From Gnetum montanum (Eukaryota > Streptophyta > Gnetopsida > Gnetales > Gnetaceae): DNA of 64,000 bases. Every line of letters begins with the position of its first letter. The first letter of the stretch is position 1. Made by a program: the position numbers and the translations under genes. The stretch is taken from the NCBI GenBank assembly GCA_015680685.1, contig MNCI01015001.1:324821-388820 (forward strand), in the 5' to 3' direction. Positions 24,470 through 35,719 of the stretch are shown here, one piece after another. The notes below the pieces were generated by a model, which had not been told where the DNA came from, made no database searches, and worked only from the letters and a program-made list of their open reading frames with translations.

Positions 24470-27257
24470 ATGGCCTCGAAACGTGCATAGGAGGAGGGTC
24501 CTATTCAATGTGGAACAAAATGATCTCAGAGAGGTGGATGATAAGGACCTGCTGGACAACATACAGAATAAGAGGTGCAATCATTCAGCATCCATCAAGA
24601 AAGACCTCCTACTAGACGATCTGGGTAGGCAGAAGGAGAAGTTGCTACTGCGCCTGAACCGAGACAACAACTCACGTTGCCCCTGGAGTGTGTTCAGGCT
24701 ATCCATAAGAAGTACACATTTGCTACGGTGATTGTGGAGTTAAACTTTGAATATTTTATAGAGTTCGATCCTGAGGCTATTAGGGATTACCTTAAAGGAT
24801 CTCTCTTCTGGCCTATTCTCTCTGAAAGTGGTGCCTGGTACTTAGGTGAAACATACCAGTTCTGGCACAATAAGGAGCAAGGAACAACTATAAATATTTG
24901 TGGTGTGACAGTAGACTTCTCTATGCAGGAAATTTCGGAAGCGTTAAATCTTTCGAATATAGGCCCCCATGTTGCTCGGTTATCTACCCGTTCAGACCCT
25001 GATGTGCGAAAGGATTGGTTAGAAAAGGCTTATGGCAGAGATAAAGCTTTTGGTGAGCTGACGTTGGAAGAGAGAGTCTATTTCAAAATTAGAACCTATC
25101 ACCTCTTCCCCTGAAAAGGTTTGAAAAGAATATTGATGTATGCGGCGAGAGGATGTGCAGTGTTGATGGGAAAGGTTAATGCTAACCTACCCTATCTATA
25201 TTTGATGGAGATCCTAAGGCGATTTGAAGAATGAAAGATAGGGAAGATGGCGTTGCCTTTCTCCTGTCTTATCAGAAAAACTGTGCCAACGGGCTGGTAT
25301 TCAGGGGTACACTAATGACGTCCTTCGAAAAGCCTAGGATGCTTCTTATGTTGAATTGTTAAAGGTGCCAGCCCCAAGAAAGAGCACTGGCAAAGAGTTG
25401 AGACTCGAAGAAGAAGAGCAGATGACTGGACCACTTGCAACTCAACTTGCAGGACCCAATCAACCTCCAACCATAGGTCCCAGCCAACAACAAGAAGCAG
25501 GGCCTAGCACAGGTCAGGATCAGCCACCGCCACTGCAAGACTACAGACCATCGATGAGCCATCTTAGGGCCATCACTGAGATGGTCAGTTGGGGAAGTCA
25601 TGATGATATAAGCATCTTCCGTCTCATCGATGATGCTAGATATCCTACTATTTCATTAGATCACACAAGGGGTGAATTATCAATTCAAACAGGAGGAGGG
25701 GAAAGTAGATGGTTGCAACAAATCTTAGAGAACGCGACATCTTTTCAGGTGCAGTTAGAGACTAGTGAAGGGGCCACTGTGGTGGTCATGCAACACCAGA
25801 ATGCCGCAGGAGCTACTGAAGTGATCACTGACCACATCAAAGAATCTTTCAATATACCTGTTGTGCCACCGAAAGATCTCTCAGGAGCACGGGATGCTTA
25901 AACTTTTGTCGAGACCTCAATGACTCCTGCGGAACATGAGGATGTACTTGACAGATTGCTTCAAATAGGATAAGTAATGACGTCTCTATTTGACATCCCT
26001 CAAGATGTCACAAAAATTCAATCAGACCTCATTTCCACAAAGGGGAAGTTGGTCATATCCGAAGTAAGGGCTAAGCATGCTGAAGCTGAAGTGTAAAAAC
26101 TACAAGAGCGACTCATAGCCTTACAAGCAGCACACCGGGATCCTCTACAATTTGTTCCCGCAGACCAGCTGGAAAATTTCAGAACTAAGCAAATAAAAAA
26201 ATTGATCGCAGAGAATAAGAAGGTGGTAGAAGAAAAGGAGACGGCTATTTGGGATGCCTCCGCAGCACAGGCGCAAACCCATGCACATCTTAAGGCACTC
26301 AAGGCCTTAGAAGAAGAAAATAAATAGCTGGTTGCAGAAAATCTTCAGTTGACCTCTGTGGAGAAACAAAAGAATGTTCTCAATGAACACTTTCATCAAC
26401 TACGAGAATAATTCATTCAGGTCAATCGAGATGTAAGCCATTTAGCCAGAGAGAATCAAACCCTCTCAATGGAGGAGGTACGCACTATTCGACAAAAGTC
26501 AGCAATAGAGATAAGCGCGTGGCAGAATGAGGCTAGACGACATAAGAAGCTAAAGAAGCACTTTCGTGATTAGGTGGGGATGTATACAAAAATATTGGAG
26601 AAGGAAATCCATATGGCCAAGGCTCAAATCAATAATATCAGTGCTCAACACACTGATTGGAGGGCCATATTGGACACTTATGCCTTTGCCCACCAAGTGG
26701 AAGTTAAAAATCAAGACTTGCAGATCCAAGACTTGACAGAATACATGGAGTTGGCAAACCTTAGATATGCTAACCTAGCCATGTTAACAGCAGGATGCCT
26801 GAGGTCAGAGCTCGAGCAGCAGGTAGCTTCCACCCATCTCAAATATGAGGCAGAATTTGTAGAATGTAAGAAGTTGGTTGAAAAATTGGATGTTGTAAAT
26901 TCTGAACTGGAGGTGGTAAAAGCAAGCTACCAAGGACAGAAAGATGTTGCAACTAACTTGGCTTGATGGCTAATGGATCTTCATGAATACAAGAACAAAG
27001 CTAGAGCCTATGAAGAGGAACGATGAGTGTTCATGGCATGGTATGTCAAAGCCAATCAAATGTTCTCGCAACTACCCTGTCTATGGGAGGTGTCGACTCC
27101 ATCAAATATTGGAACACTTGCATGGATGGCACAAGACCCTTAGATTGAAGAGGAGAAGCTCCAGGCCATACTTCAATGCAATCAAGCTTCAAGGCCTAGA
27201 GTACAAGACAAAGAGAAAGCACCCATGGAGGATCCACCACCACCAGGAACTACATGA
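24470..27257 (+). pseudogene. ORF2 of element D: plant-transposon-like domain plus long coiled coil
   Basis: ATG at 24470 two bases after a conserved splice acceptor; stop TGA at 27255-27257. It would encode about 930 residues. One frameshift lies near 25290 and roughly ten nonsense codons occur. Residues ~69-290 (VELNFEYFIEFDPEAIRDYL, WPILSESGAWYLG, GVTVDFSMQEISEALNL, LTLEERVYFKIRTYHLFP) resemble the domain often labelled putative plant transposon protein / Athila ORF. A P/Q-rich linker (~300-360) and a middle domain (DYRPSMSHL ... DHIKESFN) follow, then a Lys/Glu/Gln-rich coiled coil (~515-830), ending PPPPGTT. No catalytic motif seen. Could be a structural or RNP partner; function unknown. 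Confidence 0.8.
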
Positions 27258-27411
27258 GTTCCACATTTTTGTAGTTGTAGTATTTTTCTGTGTTGTGTCT
27301 TCCCACACTACGACATCATTTCCTTTGTTTTTTCCATATAATAATCCCATACCTATCCACTGTGTAATCAATGGAACTTGTTCTCCTTGTAACTCGAGGA
27401 TGAGTTTTTAT

Positions 27412-27426
27412 TCAGTCGTGGGGGTA
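27412..27426 (+). other. Polypurine tract of D
   Basis: CAGTCGTGGGGGTA lies immediately before the 3' LTR and would prime plus-strand DNA synthesis. The same core, as TCATGGGGG, recurs three more times inside D. Confidence 0.75.
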
Positions 27427-28286
27427 TGATGTGACGCGATATCGCATGGGCCGCGATATCGCATCCGCCGCGATATCGCATCCCCCTCAATATTGCGTAC
27501 GCGATATCGCGTCTTCCCTACAATATTGCGTATGTGATATTGCAGTCCCCCAGAATGTCTATAAATAAGAAGTGGCTCTCCCTTGTTCATCATTAGGAGT
27601 TAGAAGTAGTGAAACTCTAGCAGTTTGATCCCTCCAGAGTTAGATTATTTTTTCGTGTCTGCCCGGAGTGTGGTGAATGTAATTGTACGACATTCTTTAT
27701 TCGAGTGTGACATACTTGGACATGCACATGACCAAAAATAAAGATCAAGATTACTTCATCATTGCAGCATTCACTTTGTTATTTGTTTATTTATTTATTG
27801 TTATTTACTACTTTCTCTCTCACCCTTAAACTCCTAGAATGCGGAATGAGTATGACTTGATTAGGAGAATTTAAGTGTGACTACTTGGTATCCCAGTGGT
27901 GTACCTAGGATCTGTGCTTGGTAATCCTAGTGGTAGTCATGCACAAAGTCCAAGATGTGTACGGTTGATCAAGGAATTGGTTGCTCATCGCACTTAGGCT
28001 AGATTAGATTCTCTTACCCTTTCCTCCTAGCTTAGCTTTAGCTTAGATAATATTACTTTCCATTGTCTTCAGGAGTAGCATTAGATTAGGAACACATCAT
28101 ACACCTCACCCTAGACTAAACCATACGTGACAAAGATAAAACTAGTCCAGGTGGAAAGACAGCGAACTGCAACCTAAGGCTAACTATCTAGGTGCCACAA
28201 TTAGTCCGTCTGCGAAGTTCGACCGGATTGCTCATGAGAACGTTGGTATTCGTATGGTTGAGTGTAGGGGTATCTTGCCACTCATT
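27427..28286 (+). repeat. Element D 3' LTR with palindrome array
   Basis: 860 bp, TGATGTGACGCG to ACTCATT (terminal CA reduced to T next to the target repeat). Longer than the 5' LTR because its U3 carries more palindromes. TATA box at 27560-27567. Confidence 0.9.
27436..27543 (+). promoter_or_regulatory. Array of GCGATATCGC palindromes in D U3
   Basis: Perfect 10-bp palindromes GCGATATCGC at 27436, 27453, 27470 and 27501, and decayed copies at 27487, 27520 and 27534. The spacings are 17, 17, 17, 14, 19 and 14 bp. The array ends 17 bp before the TATA box. It probably binds a dimeric factor; decayed copies show C-to-T or G-to-A changes. Confidence 0.75.
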
Positions 28287-29560
28287 ATTATCTTTAGATT
28301 TGATTCTACAACCTCTTCATCTATATTTTATTTTCGTTAATATTGGTAGTACTCCTTTCTTGCATCCTTTTTCTTTCTCTTATTTTTGTCCTTGGATCTA
28401 CCTTGTTCTGCCTACTCCTCCATAATAATTAATAATATTTGGAACCTTTTATCAATTAGGCCCCATATCTTGTCAATATTTATTAATATTTTAGTGAATA
28501 AATTTTGGATTGGCATGGGTTTTCTTTGTACAAATTCCTCTAATGATAATTTTTCATCTATGGCTCATAGAGATGAATCTCCTTTTTGTGAAGGAAGAAA
28601 ATTCTAATTATACTCCTATGTGCACTATATTTTCTTAAGTTATCCTTTCTTATTTTCCATTTGATTAATTAATCTCTAGATGTGATAAGATCTCATTTCT
28701 AAAAGTATCCCTTGTTCATAAACTCCAAGAGTTTCCATTGTCTTGTTTTTGAGTCTATCTATGATATAGCATAGTTGTTTTCTCTAATAGAAGCCATGGT
28801 CTAGACATTTATGTATTAGAGAGTAATAGCTACCTAAGGCTCCATTAAGGGATTTATGATTATCTTATTTCCACACTTGGATTTTTTTTCTTAAATTATA
28901 CACTCTAGAGAAAATTTAATACTTGTCATTAAATAGTTCCAACATATGTACTTCACCTTTTAATAGATTTTGGTTTAAAAAAAAGTACCAACTCCTCCAC
29001 TCCACTAGCTTGGTGGTATATATTACCATTCTTTGACTATGATGTTAATGGAATAGTAGTACCCTTCCCCTTGGAACCTTCATGACATGCCTCCATGAAA
29101 TGGTCCTTTTGTGATTGGAACTTAGTAGATTGGTACAACTTGAACATTTCATCAACCATCCTGTAATTTAGAGAAGCTTCTTTAAGGTCCAGCTTCATCA
29201 ATGCTATCATGAGCATTAATGATACTAAATAATTAGGTGACAATAGAATGTTTCCTTCTAGATTCCTCCATCACAATTTTTCATCTTGGTGAAGAATAAA
29301 AGTAAGATCTAGATAGTATAATCCAAATGCTAGTAGAAAAACTTTCATTTATTATGGAACCTCATCTCAACTTTTAATAGTGCTATCACTTTTCCTTGTT
29401 GAGTCATCAACAAGTGGGAAATCTTTCCTATAAGAAAACTACATTTTGTAATTACTGATGGTGCTTTGAATAAAATGATATTATCTTCAAGTGATAAATA
29501 ATTCTGCATTTTAATAGTGATCTTTAGTTAATTCTAACAATCTAAATAACTAGCACCAAG
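28287..29560 (-). pseudogene. gag N-terminal and capsid region, element C (right of D)
   Basis: Continues the gag interrupted at 19655: after one ATTAT repeat the sequence matches F 39135 onward (AATCCACAACCTC region). The capsid stretch is recognisable near 28880-28990 (PKSIKRWST where I has a related ETIRRWST block). Sequence at 29040-29240 translates to a charged peptide I cannot match to F or I gag. Decay is heavy throughout. Confidence 0.6.
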
Positions 29561-29561
29561 T

Positions 29562-29579
29562 TCTTTAGCAATGATGCCA
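29562..29579 (-). other. Primer binding site of C (tRNA-Asp, decayed)
   Basis: Reverse complement TGGCATCATTGCTAAAGA; it differs from the tRNA-Asp complement mainly by G-to-A and C-to-T. Located one base from the LTR edge, as in the other elements. Confidence 0.65.
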
Positions 29580-29580
29580 A

Positions 29581-30422
29581 TGATGAGTAGTAGAGTAGAT
29601 CTTATGTGCAATTATATAGATCACAAGCTTTTACACATAACATAGTCAAATTCCTTGGAATTGACTAGTATTGGTATTTAGACAAGTAGGCGATAGATCA
29701 CTTGTCATTGTCTCCCTAATCATACTTGTGTGAGCTAATTGATATGGTTAAGTGTGATTAAAGCATAAGATGATGATGTTGAAGAGACCATGACTAAAAT
29801 ATTATGAAAATATTAAGATATTAAAATTATAAATTATTTAGCCTAAGTGAAAATAATATATTTATTCTAGACTATGCATGCAAAATTTTTTTTCTCAACT
29901 TTTCATATACATCCTAAAATACACTAATGTCACTAAGTTATGAAGTACTTGCTACTAGGTGTATCAAGTAGTGCATTGTTGGGATTACTAAACATTAATG
30001 CATTTATGCTAAAATATAGTTATACTCATGTAGTATAATTAAGTATGATGAATATAAAATGATTAATTATGCATATGTAAATTAAGGAAATCACTAAAAT
30101 TAAGTTATAACTAGAAAAATTATTAAACTATGCCAAGTTATACAATGAAGGAAATTGTATCTTAATCTTATTGTTGTCATAAAAATATGATGACATATAT
30201 AGTCACTTGAATAAGACTTTGTACAATTCACTTAGTTTATACTTCATGCACTCTATGCTAAATTCTAACTTTTATGGGAATAAAATACAAGAGTTTGGCT
30301 ATGCTATTGACCTGATAATATCATAAATATGATGCAAGTATGCATTTATATAGGCATTTATTGCATCTACATCAATATTACTACATTGTTGAAATTGACA
30401 ATGTATCATCACTACTACATCA
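29581..30422 (-). repeat. Element C 5' LTR
   Basis: From TGATGAGTAG (rightward) to ACTACATCA at 30422, about 842 bp, similar in length to the other LTRs. Internal match near 30200-30260 to the poly(A)-side block of the family (GAATAAGACTTTGTACAATT). It is much more diverged than any other LTR here, fitting C as the oldest element. Flanking bases 30423-30427 are AAGTA. Confidence 0.65.
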
Positions 30423-32519
30423 AAGTAGCTAACAAAATCAAGACTTATCAATGACTGAAAATTATTGCTAAAAGATATGTTATGTTTATATAATTATTCC
30501 AATGATCATCTTAAGTTACATTTAATTGTAATTGCTATAGCATTATAGTATACTCATAATTCAAACCATAATTTAAATTTGAGTTACTTTAACATGATAG
30601 CTTTACTATTCTGTTTCTCCCATGCTAAAAATAGAAGTTTTTCATTGCACCCATGCATCCTTTACTTTTTCATCCTTAGCTGTTATTGTGAACAAGCTAG
30701 TGATCTTTTCTATAGTTTTGCTATGTTTCACATGGTTGCATCCATGTCATTACCATCTATTATCATGTCCATGCTACATGAACTTAGGTTACTCTAACTT
30801 AGCCATGAGCTACTAATCTCTACCATGATGTTGATCTCTACATGTCATTGCCCATTTCACATTGCTTATCTATGCTAGCATATTAATCTAATCTCTATGT
30901 GATTGTCACTACCCTACCATTGTGCAACACTACTTTCTACATCTACCTTACCACCCTTAATTTTCACCTTCCTAACAAAGTTCTTAATTTGCGATTTACA
31001 TCATTTGAGCCTTGCTAACTTCTTCCATAGAAATATTCAAAACCTTCCTCATTATTTAAAATTTAGATGCCTATCATGGTTTTTTTATTTTTAAATTAAT
31101 ATATTATTGCAATTGTATATTATTATTTTTATGCTTTTATAAAATGTGTTTATTAAAATAGCAATAGCATCATTTGTGTAGTATGCTTCTTGGAATGTCA
31201 TACTTGTTTTTCAAGCAATGCGTTTGATTTTATATTAGTACTATGGCTAGTGTTATGTATTTTTCAAAATGTAGTTACTAAATATCTCAAGAATACTTGC
31301 TTTACATATAGTTTTTATCAAAGTATGATAGTAGAAGAAGAAACATAAAATCAATTCTCATTTTTTTATAAAACTTAAATGAACCATGAAACACCTCAAA
31401 AATTCATGTAAGAAGCCTCAAAGACAAAATTTACATTGTAATTTGATGGAAATCTAAAAATAGACATAATTGCCTTGTTTCCCATCAAAAATCCTATCCT
31501 ATTACCTTGTTCTGGAAAATTTTTCAATCATTTTTGTCATAAAAAATGGGTTTTATAGCTCACACACTATAAATTTCATTTAGGCTAGTGTATGGAATAT
31601 TAAAAGGCCTCATAGGCTACAAAAAATTGGTATTTTTAGTCTCATGCTGCACAATGTAGTCCCACATGCTATTGTGGCATGTGAAGCCAAAGCAAAAATT
31701 TGCAAAACTTTGTCCATATGCTGCCAACATGTGCCTCACATGTTGTACTAGCATGTGGAACAATGTATGGATAAAAAAAGTGGTTAAACTTGATTACACA
31801 CTAAAACATTGAATTCATTGAAAAATAATGTAAGAAATGTGTAGCAATTTTCCAAAATTAAATCAATAGAGAATTAGCATGTGTGACCTACTGAAGAAAA
31901 AATCAACATTTAAAGGGATTTTGGCATTTTTGCAACTCTTTCAACTTTAGAATATTGGGAAAGAAATAGATCTTAGAGTTTAGAGCTATTTTCAAGAGTA
32001 GATTTTGAAGCATCAAGACCCTATTGTAGCATACACTAGCACATTTGGGAGAATTACAGGATACACACTGCTTACCAATAAGATAGATTTTGCTACATGA
32101 TTTTGCAAAAAGGGCATGAAACAATTGCAATTCTAATTTTCTATTCTTTTAATCCTTATTGAAACTTAACACAAATTTTGTAGTATTCCACATATTTTCT
32201 TATTATTCTCTACAACTATATCTTAGTGTAGACTCTATTATTCATGCATTCTTTCACATGTTTTATTTGCATTTCATATCGATAACAAATAACCCTAAGT
32301 CCTCAAGTGATCTATTAGACCATTTGAGACACTCTCAATCCTTTTTTGAGGCCCATTTGATCTAGGAGTAAACTATTTACTGCTAAAATTTTTGGATCTC
32401 TAGCACCAAACTTTTCTAGTACTATAGTTTTTGGTGCTAGAAGTAGGAACTCCACTCAACTTCTCCACTAAACCTACTACAAAAAGTTTTCTATTAGTAT
32501 TGGCCTTAGGTTGTAAGCT

Positions 32520-32655
32520 TGTTGCCTACAACAAAAATTTGTGTTGGGTTTTTCTTAAGACCCAATGTATGACATACAACATGTTTGGGCTTTGTTTAAA
32601 ATTTAAAATTTGTATTGGGTTTTCCCAAAATCTAGTGTGTGGCTTGCAACCTACA
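32520..32655. repeat. Imperfect direct repeat
   Basis: TTTGTGTTGGGTTTTTC... and TTTGTATTGGGTTTTCC... start near 32537 and 32609 and run in parallel for roughly 50 bp, each ending in a GCxxxCAAC/ACATACAAC-like word. Two copies only. Confidence 0.45.
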
Positions 32656-32944
32656 AATTCATAGCAATTTTCACTTTAAATTCTTCCAGCTATAGTATGT
32701 AGTACTACCCTCATTTCCTACAATTTCAAACATAAAAAATTAATTTTTTTCCCAATGTAGTGCACAAAACTTTCATAGCTCCCTACACTACATTTGTAGT
32801 TGCAATGCACATCACCATCTATGTTTCCACTGTTTATACTTTGCAGTTTTTTAGCCAATTTCCCTTTCATACATTAGAAAAATCTTCAAATAAAGTTTTT
32901 TTTTTAAAAAAATATTGCTTTTCAATTGTAGTGTATTTTAGGTT

Positions 32945-33095
32945 GTACACTCTCATATGCTGAAACTATCTCATATGTTGAGACTACCTCATATGCTAAG
33001 ACTACCTCATGCATTGAGGATCTCATATGCTGAAGCTCTCATACATTGAGACTTTCATATGTTAAGGCTCTCATATGCTATGAGACTTAGTCAGT
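32945..33095. repeat. Minisatellite of CTCATATGCTGAGACTAC units
   Basis: About eight imperfect 15-20 bp units built on CTCATATGCTGAGACT, with an occasional shorter unit. Each unit contains the 6-bp palindrome CATATG. Confidence 0.75.
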
Positions 33096-33279
33096 TAGTT
33101 GGTTTAGCATCTTGTTTATGCTTTTTTTATCATTCAACAATCTTACCTTATAACACACATTGTCTCATATCAAAAGGTTGTATGCATCTATGATCCTACG
33201 GATTTGGCTTTAGTTGAGCATAAATAGTGCCTTAGGTGGATGGGGCTAGAACTAGTTTACATGAACATAAATGAGGAAT

Positions 33280-34937
33280 ATTACAACTTTATCTATGTGA
33301 AAATTCAAGCTAGCTTTCTTATCTCTCATAGAGAGTCAGAATTAAAACATCAATTTGAAATGGAAAGGATTATATTCCCTCACCTTATGACCAAATCAAA
33401 CTAAGTGATTTCCATATGCATATGCTAGCACAAATAGTAGAACTAAAGGAGGCAAGTGATGAGATTATCTTTAAAAAAACCTTCTAGTCTAAGTACCTCT
33501 TGTTACAAGCATGGACTTATACAATACTACAAATTTTTTCTATGTCCCTCAAAGAAAAAGCTTTAGATTGGTATCAAACCTTGCCTAGAAGTTCCATCTC
33601 TTCCCTTGAGGATTTGATAAACCAATTCGTCAACCATTTCAGTTACAACTTAAAGCTGGATACCACATTGGAAAAACTTATGAAGATGAGGTAAGGGCTA
33701 CATGAACCAATCTAAAGGTTCATTTAGAGATGAAATTCAATGCTCAATGAGATTCTAAAGCCTATCTCTAAAACTCACTTATTGGGTTATTTGGCTAATA
33801 AGGATTATCTAAGGCTCTAGATAGTAATGCAATAAATGACTTCATCAAGTCAAAGCTCTACTATCTAGAGCCTTGATCACTCAGCCAAGCCTTTTTGTAA
33901 ACTAAGAACATCAAGGAAGTAGCTAAGGCCAACAATGATCCAACCTATGTGACCTATAAAAACCAATATGAGAGGAGGGATAGGAAGAAAACTAAGTAAG
34001 AATAAATAGCTGTGGACATATTAATAAAAGAGTTAAAATAATAAGAAAGGCAAGGATCACTACCACACAACACATCTTTTGACACATCACAATTGTCCCC
34101 TTCATATGCATCTAATTAATTAGGGCCAATGTTTAAGCAAAAAGATTGGTTGAAGTACATATGAATCCCTTTGAGCTTTTAGAGTAGTTGCTTAAAGACA
34201 ATTGTATACAACATAAGTAACTATCTAAGGAATCTCTTAAGAGACACAATCATCTTTGTGAGATAGCTAGAGATCTAAAGATAACAACCAATGATGCTCC
34301 AAAACTACCAAAGTACCTTAGACTGGATAGGTTTTTCCATTATCATCCAATGTGATCATGATACTAATTTTTATCTAGCCTTGAAAGATAACATCTAAAA
34401 GATGATTGATTGTGAAGAACTAGTGTTAAATGAGCCCAACTCTCTAAACACCAATAACAACTCTTATACTATAGCCTCTTTCATAGCAACCAAATGGTCT
34501 AATCCTCCTAGGGAACCATTTTTTATTAAGCTACAACCTTAGAATCAGAACATAAATCCTCAAACCCCTTTCATCATTAAGGTACTACCACCTCCAACCC
34601 CTAAGAAATCTTTTGTTATACATGTCCCACCTTTAGTGACATCAACATCACAATCTAGACCAAATGTTGCCAATCCTTCTAATGGCAGGGCATCATTTGT
34701 TATTTAGGTTCATCCACCTTCAACAAGCAAACCTATGACAAATTGTAATAAAAGCTTATCTATAGTGGCAAACATCTCAATGATTAACAATGAATCATCA
34801 TTAGAAAGATGATGAAAATAACGTATCACCAAAACAATGACCAAAAAAACTGAAGATAGTCAATAACCAAAGGCTTTAAAAGAAGTTAATCCACATAAAT
34901 GTATACTAAGATTAGCTACACCCATAGACAATGGGCT
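33280..34937 (+). pseudogene. gag of element G (different gypsy lineage), left part
   Basis: The capsid core at 33530-33694 reads FSMSLKEKALDWYQTLPRSS then FVNHFSYNLKLDTTLEKL, typical of Retrotrans_gag proteins (LSLKG-A-DW---LP--SI--f--L---FVN-F). Upstream and downstream coding is recoverable in pieces (for example KNIKEVAKANNDPTYVTYKNQYERR near 33900-33990, and a P-rich segment near 34560-34740). It differs in sequence from the gag of A, D, E, F and I. Cut at 34937 by F; the frame resumes at 41905. Confidence 0.7.
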
Positions 34938-35719
34938 TGATGAGTAGCGAGGTACCCCTACACTCAACCATATGAATATGAGCATCTCACGCGCGATCTG
35001 GTCGAACTCCAAGGACTAAGTGCTTACGCACCTTAATGGAACACTTAAGATTAATCAATCATTATCTTCTCAAACTTACTTATATTGTCATGGTTGTATG
35101 GTTAAGTAAGCTTGAGGTATATGATTTTTATATCTTTTATCTTTTTAATGCCTTATGCTAATAGGGAGAGGGTGAAGAGACTAAGTGACTAACTTATATT
35201 AACTATTCACTAACTAGGTTCTAATTATCCTAGCATTAGTATTCGTTCCCACTTGCTGCACACACCCTGAACTAGTATAATGCTACTAGGATTACCAAAC
35301 GCTACTCGTTACTAGGTTACCAAGCATTACACTTGTTCGAAGTAATCGTATTGAATGCACTTAACTAGGAGAGTTAAGGGTTGAGAGAGATTAATTATCT
35401 ATGAAAGAATTTAAACATTTAACAATAATTAAATCCTATTTAGCTTAGTCCATATGCTACAAGGTTTATTAGAAAGTTCATCTTTATTGCCATACACCAA
35501 TGTGTGCTCAAGTACAATTTGCTCGAATAAAGATCCGTTCACTTTGAGACTCATACTATGGGCACATGGAAATTATTGTAACTCTGGAATGGTAAAACTA
35601 CTATAGTTTGGCTAAGGGTCTAGATCTAGATGGAGGAACAAGGGAAAGCTACCTCTTATTTATAGACCTAGTGGTGGGCTGCGATATCGTAAGGGCCAAC
35701 ACGATATTGCGGCTCATCA
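34938..35719 (-). repeat. Element F 3' LTR
   Basis: TGATGAGTAGCGAGG (left) to GGCTCATCA (35719). On the minus strand U3 holds GATATC/GATATT motifs (35680-35705) and a TATA-like TATAAATAAG (35654-35664). The polypurine tract lies at 35720-35732. Confidence 0.9.

Larger units (their letters stand above)
19656..28286 (+). mobile_element. Element D: complete Athila-like retrotransposon with gag and ORF2
   Basis: 8.63 kb with two LTRs, primer site, gag, ORF2 and polypurine tract. Target duplication ATTAT at 19651-19655 and 28287-28291. The empty site is confirmed by F (39120-39180), where the same gag sequence runs through without interruption once D and one duplication are removed. No protease, RT or integrase is present, so it is non-autonomous. 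It keeps more CpG and longer frames than A, B or C, so it is younger than these. Confidence 0.92.
30423..33180. other. AT-rich intergenic sequence, no gene seen
   Basis: Short ORFs here (for example 30579-30816, 31903-32130) have no recognisable motif and low-complexity composition. Two minor repeats are listed separately (32520-32655 and 32945-33095). I cannot tell whether this is an ancient transposon or host spacer. Confidence 0.5.

Noticed and set aside
22682-24470. Env-like third gene between gag and ORF2
   Set aside because: No signal peptide, transmembrane segment or conserved frame; the region is non-coding in all copies.
27436-27543. Regular repeat array considered as a CRISPR-like array
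   Set aside because: Units are 10-bp palindromes with 4-9 bp gaps inside an LTR promoter; no unique spacers and the setting is plant nuclear DNA.
30579-31094. Several overlapping hydrophobic ORFs that could suggest membrane proteins
   Set aside because: AT-rich, low-complexity, no motif, no start context or neighbour support; typical chance ORFs.
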